Below, piece by piece: positions 6,561-10,272 of a stretch of 10,272 nt of DNA (position 1 is its first letter; the number at the start of each line of letters is the position of its first letter). A program made the position numbers and the translations under genes. The notes under the pieces were generated by a model that worked only from the letters and a program-made list of their open reading frames with translations, did not search any database and was not told the DNA's origin. Source of the DNA: Collinsella sp. (GTDB lineage Bacteria; Actinomycetota; Coriobacteriia; Coriobacteriales; Coriobacteriaceae). The stretch covers positions 1-10,272 of the forward strand of contig JAHYYP010000021.1 of NCBI GenBank assembly GCA_019424905.1. Direction: 5' to 3'.

Positions 6561-7274
6561 ATGGCAGAGCCGATGCTTTCCGTCTACAACATCAACGTCT
6601 GGTACGGCGCCATCCACGCCATTAAGGACATCTCCTTTAACGTCAACGAGGGTGAGATCGTGGCCCTGATTGGCGCCAACGGTGCCGGCAAGTCCACGAC
6701 GCTCAAGACCGTCTCGGGCCTGCTGCGCTCTAAGACCGGCTCCATCAAGTTTATGGGCGAGGACATTACCCATACGCCCGCCGACAAGCTGGTTGGTAAG
6801 GGCCTGGCTCAGGTGCCCGAGGGTCGTCGTGCCTTTTTGCAGATGACGGTCGAGGAGAACCTGGAAATGGGTGCCTATACGCAGCCCAAGTCAACGGTGG
6901 CTCCGGGCCTCGAGCGCGTCTACGAGCAGTTCCCGCGCCTGAAGGAGCGTCGTCGCCAGGTCGCCGGTACCCTTTCGGGCGGCGAGCAGCAGATGCTCGT
7001 TATGGGCCGCGCCCTTATGAGTAACCCTAAGCTGCTCATGCTCGACGAACCCTCCATGGGTCTGGCGCCGATTCTGATCGAACAGATCTTCCAAATTGTC
7101 GAGGACCTGCACAAGGCCGGCACCACGGTGCTCCTGGTCGAGCAAAACGCACAGATGGCTCTTTCCATCGCCACACGCGGCTACGTGCTCGAGACCGGCA
7201 AGATCACCATGACCGGCACCGGCCAAGAACTGCTGCACGACGATAACGTGCGTAAAGCCTACCTGGGCGGCTAG
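6561..7274 (+). CDS. livF: Branched-chain amino acid ABC transporter ATP-binding protein LivF
   Basis: This 237-aa second ATPase subunit pairs with LivG to power import. It has Walker A GANGAGKST (38-46), Q-loop QVPEGRRAF (84-92), signature LSGGEQQM (138-145), Walker B LLMLDEP (158-164) and the LivF-specific VEQNA (193-197), where Gln195 replaces the switch histidine, as is normal for LivF. The C terminus RKAYLGG matches the family. The ATG follows the livG stop codon with no gap, and AAGGGGGAG at 6546-6554 serves as ribosome site inside livG, so the two ATPases should be made in equal amounts. It is last gene of the operon; hairpins follow at once. Confidence 0.96.
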   Translation: MAEPMLSVYNINVWYGAIHAIKDISFNVNEGEIVALIGANGAGKSTTLKTVSGLLRSKTGSIKFMGEDITHTPADKLVGKGLAQVPEGRRAFLQMTVEENLEMGAYTQPKSTVAPGLERVYEQFPRLKERRRQVAGTLSGGEQQMLVMGRALMSNPKLLMLDEPSMGLAPILIEQIFQIVEDLHKAGTTVLLVEQNAQMALSIATRGYVLETGKITMTGTGQELLHDDNVRKAYLGG

Positions 7275-7277
7275 ATA

Positions 7278-7305
7278 GTTACGGCGTTTTGCCAAACGCC
7301 GTAAC
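7278..7305. repeat. Perfect 12-bp hairpin just after livF
   Basis: GTTACGGCGTTT (7278-7289) and AAACGCCGTAAC (7294-7305) pair perfectly around TGCC, three bases after the livF stop codon. There is no downstream T-run on either strand, so it is not a classic terminator. An mRNA 3'-end-stabilising hairpin, a rho-assisted end, or part of a dispersed palindromic repeat are all possible. Confidence 0.75.
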
Positions 7306-7318
7306 CAGCCGACGCTGC

Positions 7319-7417
7319 AAGCCCGCCAGAGCGGCAATCTGCCTTTCAACTTCGGCGGCATGACCAGAAGGTCAATGCTGCCTTGTTTCAAGGCACCTTG
7401 CTCGCTCTGGCGGGCTT
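7319..7417. repeat. 99-nt multi-armed inverted-repeat element or structured RNA
   Basis: A perfect 15-bp stem, AAGCCCGCCAGAGCG (7319-7333) and CGCTCTGGCGGGCTT (7403-7417), closes 69 nt that fold into further arms. These are GGCA/TGCC (7333-7343, loop ATC); GCATGACC/GGTC-A-ATGC (7358-7378, loop AGAA, one bulged A), extendable to GGCGGCAT/ATGCTGCC (7354-7382); and TGCCTTG/CAAGGCA (7379-7395, loop TTT), which competes with that extension. The result is a cloverleaf-like four-way fold with one switchable region. It is not a tRNA: the arm lengths are wrong and there is no T-loop or CCA. It could be an intergenic repeat, a MITE-like relic or a small structured RNA; strand is uncertain. Confidence 0.65.
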
Positions 7418-7422
7418 TCGCT

Positions 7423-7463
7423 GTCGTTGCCAAAACATCGGCGTTGTGGCAGATGCCAACGAC
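7423..7463. repeat. Imperfect hairpin between the two larger inverted repeats
   Basis: GTCGTTG (7423-7429) pairs with CAACGAC (7457-7463), and inside it CATC (7436-7439) pairs with GATG (7452-7455), with a 6-nt against 1-nt internal loop. It is weaker than its neighbours and could be partly coincidental. Confidence 0.4.
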
Positions 7464-7465
7464 TA

Positions 7466-7550
7466 CCCCCTTTATGTTGCGATGGAATAGGGACTAAATG
7501 GGAGCCTCAGAGGCCAAAACAGTCCCTATTCCACCGCAACTTCATGGGGG
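7466..7550. repeat. Long 20-bp inverted repeat with GC-clamped flanks
   Basis: GTTGCGATGGAATAGGGACT (7476-7495) and AGTCCCTATTCCACCGCAAC (7521-7540) are complementary over 20 bp with a single mismatch. Outside a 5x5 internal loop the pairing resumes as CCCCC (7466-7470) with GGGGG (7546-7550). The 25-nt loop contains GCCT-cag-AGGC. The mismatch is A-C on the plus-strand RNA but G-U on the minus-strand RNA, so only the minus transcript pairs throughout. It ends 48 nt before cutC. It resembles a dispersed palindromic intergenic repeat or small non-autonomous element. No transposase is present. Confidence 0.75.
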
Positions 7551-7598
7551 CGTGCGACAATGCCCATCGGAAAACGTTTGCCATCTGGGGGTCTATCT

Positions 7599-8276
7599 AT
7601 GCTGTACGAGTTTTGTGCCGAGAACTTTGAGCGGGTGCCGGCGGCTATCGATGCCGGTGCAAAGCGCATCGAGCTGTGCGACAACCTTGCCGTCGGTGGC
7701 ACTACGCCCTCGGCTGGTGTTATCAGCGCTACGGTCAGCTATGCTCACGAGCATGACGCACGAGCGATGTGCATGATTCGCCCGCGTGGCGGTGACTTTC
7801 ACTACAACCAGGACGAGCTGCGCATGATGGAGATGGACTTGGGTCTTGCCGTGAGCGCCGGCGCCGATGGCTTGGTCTTTGGCTGCTGCAAGCCTTGTGC
7901 CGGCGGCTGGGCGCTCGACGAGCTTACGTTGGGCGCCCTCGTGATGGCCGCGGGCTGCGCGACCGAGGAGTGCAAGCGCGAGTCCCTTGACATCACCTTC
8001 CACATGGCGTTTGACCAGCTCTCGCCCGAGGCTCAGCTCGATGCCGTCGACACACTCGCCGACTGCGGCATCACGCGTATCCTGACGCATGGTGGTGCTG
8101 CCGGAACGCCGATCGAGGACAATCTGGAGCACCTATCGCGTCTTGTCGAGTATGCGGGCGACCGCCTGACCATCCTTCCCGGCGGCGGCATTTCCACGGC
8201 CAACCGCGATACCGTGGCGGCGGCATTGGGCGTCTCCGAGCTCCATGGCACCAAGATCGTGCCGCTGGAGGCGTAA
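7599..8276 (+). CDS. cutC: CutC family protein (copper homeostasis family, TIM barrel)
   Basis: This 225-aa cytoplasmic protein matches CutC (PF03932) in length and motifs: YEFCAENFE at the N terminus, RIELC (23-27), GGTTPSAG (33-40), IRPRGGDF (60-67), TFHMAFD (133-139) and GGGIS (195-199). CutC was linked genetically to copper tolerance in E. coli, but its biochemical activity is unsettled, so the copper role is name-level only. TFHMAFD has Met where E. coli has Arg. There is a Cys cluster GCCKPC (95-100) at a site where E. coli CutC has none. ATG 7599 is chosen because GGGGG (7587-7591) lies 7 nt upstream and homology starts there; an upstream ATG at 7560 would add 13 unrelated residues. 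It is followed after 3 nt by the DUF4931-like gene. Confidence 0.9.
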   Translation: MLYEFCAENFERVPAAIDAGAKRIELCDNLAVGGTTPSAGVISATVSYAHEHDARAMCMIRPRGGDFHYNQDELRMMEMDLGLAVSAGADGLVFGCCKPCAGGWALDELTLGALVMAAGCATEECKRESLDITFHMAFDQLSPEAQLDAVDTLADCGITRILTHGGAAGTPIEDNLEHLSRLVEYAGDRLTILPGGGISTANRDTVAAALGVSELHGTKIVPLEA

Positions 8277-8279
8277 CCC

Positions 8280-9077
8280 GTGGCGCTGGTATTTGACGTT
8301 CAGCAGGCGAGCGGCAAGCCCGACGACAACCGGCGCCCTGGCACCGCGTGCCCCTTTTGCGATACCGAGGGACTCGCCAATATCATCCGGCGCGACGGCG
8401 ACTGCATCTGGCTCGAGAATAAGTTCAAAACCCTGCGCGCCACCCGTCAAACCGTGCTGATCGAGTCAGCCGATCACGATGCCGACCTGGTGACCTATGA
8501 GCCAGATGAACTCCACCATGTGATGAGGTTTGCCCTGGATTGCTGGCAGCAGATGATCGATTCACGGCAGTATCGAAGCGTGCTCATGTACAAGAACAAG
8601 GGTCCTCTCTCGGGCGGTAGTCTCGTTCATCCGCACATGCAGATTGTGGGTTTGGAGCAGGAAGACGGCTATGCTTCGTTGACTTCCGCCAATTTCGAAG
8701 GCATCAATGTCTGGCAACAGGGGAGAATCGCGGCCAACATCTCAACCGAACCGATCATGGGGTTCTTTGAGGTCAACGTTTCAGCCCCGCAGGGAATCGC
8801 CGCCAGCGATGACACAAGAGACCAAGCCGAGGCAGATCTCTTCGCCGATGCGATCCAGGTGGCTCTGCGCTATATCCTGAACGAGCACCACGGTGGTCGC
8901 GCAGAGTCGTACAACTTGTTCTTCTATCACCTGGGCGGTCGGACCATTGCCAAGGCGCTGCCGCGTTGGGTGGTTTCGCCCTACTTTGTCGGCTATCGTT
9001 TGGCCCAGGTCAATGCCGAGACAACGCTCGATATCGATGCTGAGCGCTTGCGTGCGCATCTGGAAACGCTCGTATAG
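8280..9077 (+). CDS. GalT/HIT-like nucleotidyltransferase-fold protein (DUF4931 type)
   Basis: This 265-aa protein has an N-terminal CPFC (24-27, likely Zn site), FENK-like LENKF (45-49), KNKGPLSGGSLVHPHMQ (105-121) and LEQEDGY. His117-Pro-His119-Met-Gln121 matches the HPHxQ catalytic motif of galactose-1-phosphate uridylyltransferase, in which the second His carries the nucleotidyl group, so a GalT-like HIT-superfamily fold is well supported. Overall style fits the uncharacterised DUF4931 family, named from memory. It is shorter than GalT (about 340-350 aa) and shows no evident galactose-pathway neighbours, so substrate is unknown. The GTG start has GGAGG (8267-8271) 8 nt upstream, inside the end of cutC, and only 3 nt separate the genes, so it is coupled to cutC. 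Confidence 0.75.
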   Translation: MALVFDVQQASGKPDDNRRPGTACPFCDTEGLANIIRRDGDCIWLENKFKTLRATRQTVLIESADHDADLVTYEPDELHHVMRFALDCWQQMIDSRQYRSVLMYKNKGPLSGGSLVHPHMQIVGLEQEDGYASLTSANFEGINVWQQGRIAANISTEPIMGFFEVNVSAPQGIAASDDTRDQAEADLFADAIQVALRYILNEHHGGRAESYNLFFYHLGGRTIAKALPRWVVSPYFVGYRLAQVNAETTLDIDAERLRAHLETLV

Positions 9078-9107
9078 CAAGATTAACACCCGTGTAATGC
9101 GGACAGT

Positions 9108-10106
9108 CTAGCGCGCCATGGCGTCGCGGCCGGCCTCGACACGCTTGCGCTGGGCGGCGCGCTCCTCGCCGGTCAGACGCTCAAAGAGATGCCCGATAAA
9201 CGAGGCGAGTATCTGCTGAAACAGCGTTCCGCACATGACGGGAAACACGACTTCGCCTGGAAAGTACTGTGTGGCGATGACGGCGCCCGAAGAGATGTTA
9301 CGCATGCCGCAGGTAAAGCACATGGTAGTCGTCTCGCTATATGGCAGATGCAGCGCACGGGCGACCAGAAAACCGACGACAAAGCCGCTGATGGCGAAGG
9401 TCAAAATAAAGAGGGCGACTTCCAGACGCATCGCGTTCATGTGCAGGACGTACTCGCTCATGGCGGTGGAGTTGGAGGCGATAATGCCCATCATCATGAA
9501 CTTGCAGGCGGGCGAGAGCGCGGGGGAGAGCTTCTCGTGTCCCCATCCACGTGTGAGCTCGTTGATCACGATGCCGAGCACGGCGGGGATGGCGATCATA
9601 AAGGCCATGTCCTGCATCATGCTCGGCACATCGATCGAGACGGTGGCACCCAGCAAGAGCTTCAGCGTGAGCGGAATCGTCACAGGCGAGATAACCGAGG
9701 ACGTCAGGATGATGGTGAGCGCGAGCGGGCCGTTGCCGCCGAACATGCTAATCCACATAAAGGCAGTGACCGCCACGGGTACGCTGTACTCGAGCACGAT
9801 GCCGCAGACAAGGTTGGGATTGGAGCCAAAGAACAGCGATCCCATGGCATAGGCTGCTATGGGAATAAGCACCGCCGAGACGAGCAGCGCCAAAATCAGG
9901 TGCAGGGGACGGCGGAACACCTCAGCGACCTGGTGGAAGGTGTTGCTGAGCGCACCTTGGAACGTCATAAAGGCGAAGAGGGCGGGAACGATGGGCTTGA
10001 GTACGCCGATCTGCTGGGGAAAGAGCACGCCGAGCGTTACGCAAATCGGAACGATGACCTGCATATGCCCCGCGAGGAACTTTCCCAGTCCAACCCATTG
10101 CTTCAT
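9108..10106 (-). CDS. SBF/BASS-type (bile acid:sodium symporter family) transporter
   Basis: This 332-aa integral membrane protein has about nine or ten hydrophobic segments, including IVPICVTLGVLFP (18-30), ILALLVSAVLIPIAAYAMG (71-89) and LEVALFILTFAISGFVVGFL (228-247), with a charged C-terminal tail (310-332). CGMRNISSGAVIA (266-278) fits the conserved GxRN crossover region of BASS/SBF sodium-coupled carriers. Family members move bile acids, pantoate, pyruvate and other organic anions; the substrate cannot be read from sequence. ATG 10106 is preceded by AGGGAG about 11 nt upstream and GGGG closer in. An upstream ATG at 10166 would add 20 polar residues and lacks a ribosome site. It converges on the DUF4931-like gene with a 30-nt gap and no clear terminator. 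Confidence 0.82.
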   Translation of the reverse strand: MKQWVGLGKFLAGHMQVIVPICVTLGVLFPQQIGVLKPIVPALFAFMTFQGALSNTFHQVAEVFRRPLHLILALLVSAVLIPIAAYAMGSLFFGSNPNLVCGIVLEYSVPVAVTAFMWISMFGGNGPLALTIILTSSVISPVTIPLTLKLLLGATVSIDVPSMMQDMAFMIAIPAVLGIVINELTRGWGHEKLSPALSPACKFMMMGIIASNSTAMSEYVLHMNAMRLEVALFILTFAISGFVVGFLVARALHLPYSETTTMCFTCGMRNISSGAVIATQYFPGEVVFPVMCGTLFQQILASFIGHLFERLTGEERAAQRKRVEAGRDAMAR

Positions 10107-10272
10107 ATGCCCCGTGACTCCCTTTATCCGCGAACTCGTTTGAATGGATATGCTAGACGCTCGCATGCGTCCGTGCGTCAGAAACGCTCGATTATTTCGA
10201 GGCTATTACCGGCCTCGTTGGTTGATTTTCAATCTCAACGCAACAGCCTGAACGGGCCCCGCGTTTCCGCAG
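10107..10272. other. Non-coding edge region with two small inverted repeats
   Basis: No credible gene is visible here. CGAGGC (10198-10203) pairs with GCCTCG (10212-10217). Just after it, TTGA (10222-10225) pairs with TCAA (10229-10232) inside GTTG/CAAC (10217-10220 and 10236-10239). The region probably holds the transporter promoter on the minus strand (TAGCAT near 10150 is a weak -10) and possibly control sites for a gene beyond the window. None is certain. Confidence 0.3.

Noticed and set aside
7319..7417. tRNA-like cloverleaf
   Set aside because: Arm lengths, the missing T-loop sequence and the missing anticodon-loop pattern do not fit a tRNA.
6891..7433. 180-codon minus-strand frame spanning the livF end and the intergenic hairpins
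   Set aside because: It runs through the 15-bp stem-loop element and overlaps livF antisense. No domain or credible start site is visible.
9082..9098. Inverted repeat ATTA-CAC / GTG-TAAT between the convergent genes as a terminator
   Set aside because: The loop would be only two bases, the stem is AT-rich with a bulge, and no T-run follows.
1..10272. CRISPR array, phage, toxin-antitoxin or defence system
   Set aside because: No regularly spaced repeats, integrase, transposase, small toxin pairs or defence domains are seen. The genes are core metabolism and transport.

Overview
The window is GC-rich and densely coded. Good Shine-Dalgarno sites (AAGGAGGTG, GAGGAG, AAGGGGGAG) precede most starts. 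Gene content and protein style suggest a high-GC anaerobic gut actinobacterium of the Coriobacteriia, most likely Collinsella or a close relative. That assignment is inferred from sequence style and was not tested by a search.

Layout. Positions 1-71 (minus) hold the first 23 codons of a short-chain dehydrogenase/reductase. A regulatory gap follows, then a strong rho-independent terminator (223-262) that ends the minus-strand homoserine dehydrogenase gene hom (295-1638). Divergent from hom, at about 1842-2141, lies a collapsed remnant of a second livJ-type substrate-binding protein gene. It has lost its signal peptide and two large internal blocks but is still open in frame. An AT-rich leader with repeats and two small hairpins (2142-2412) leads into a complete branched-chain amino acid ABC transporter operon: livJ (2413-3600), an intergenic hairpin pair that looks like an attenuator (3633-3697), livH (3740-4621), livM (4631-5710), livG (5700-6560) and livF (6561-7274). 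livH to livF are packed with gaps of 9 nt or less, or an overlap, so they should be translationally coupled.

The 324-nt gap from livF to cutC (7275-7598) has no convincing gene but is crowded with inverted repeats. These are a perfect 12-bp hairpin (7278-7305), a 99-nt four-armed element closed by a perfect 15-bp stem (7319-7417), a smaller hairpin (7423-7463) and a long 20-bp inverted repeat (7466-7550). After it, cutC (7599-8276) and a GalT/HIT-like gene of the DUF4931 type (8280-9077) form a two-gene unit. It converges on a minus-strand SBF/BASS-type transporter (9108-10106). The last 166 nt are non-coding, with small inverted repeats.

How the genes fit together. LivJ captures an amino acid outside the membrane, LivH and LivM form the channel, and LivG and LivF hydrolyse ATP. 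The neighbouring Hom makes homoserine, the precursor of threonine, methionine and (through threonine) isoleucine, so uptake and synthesis of related amino acids sit back to back. No complete novel system is evident. The observations most worth following up are the livJ remnant, the putative livJ/livH attenuator and the structured livF-cutC intergenic region.
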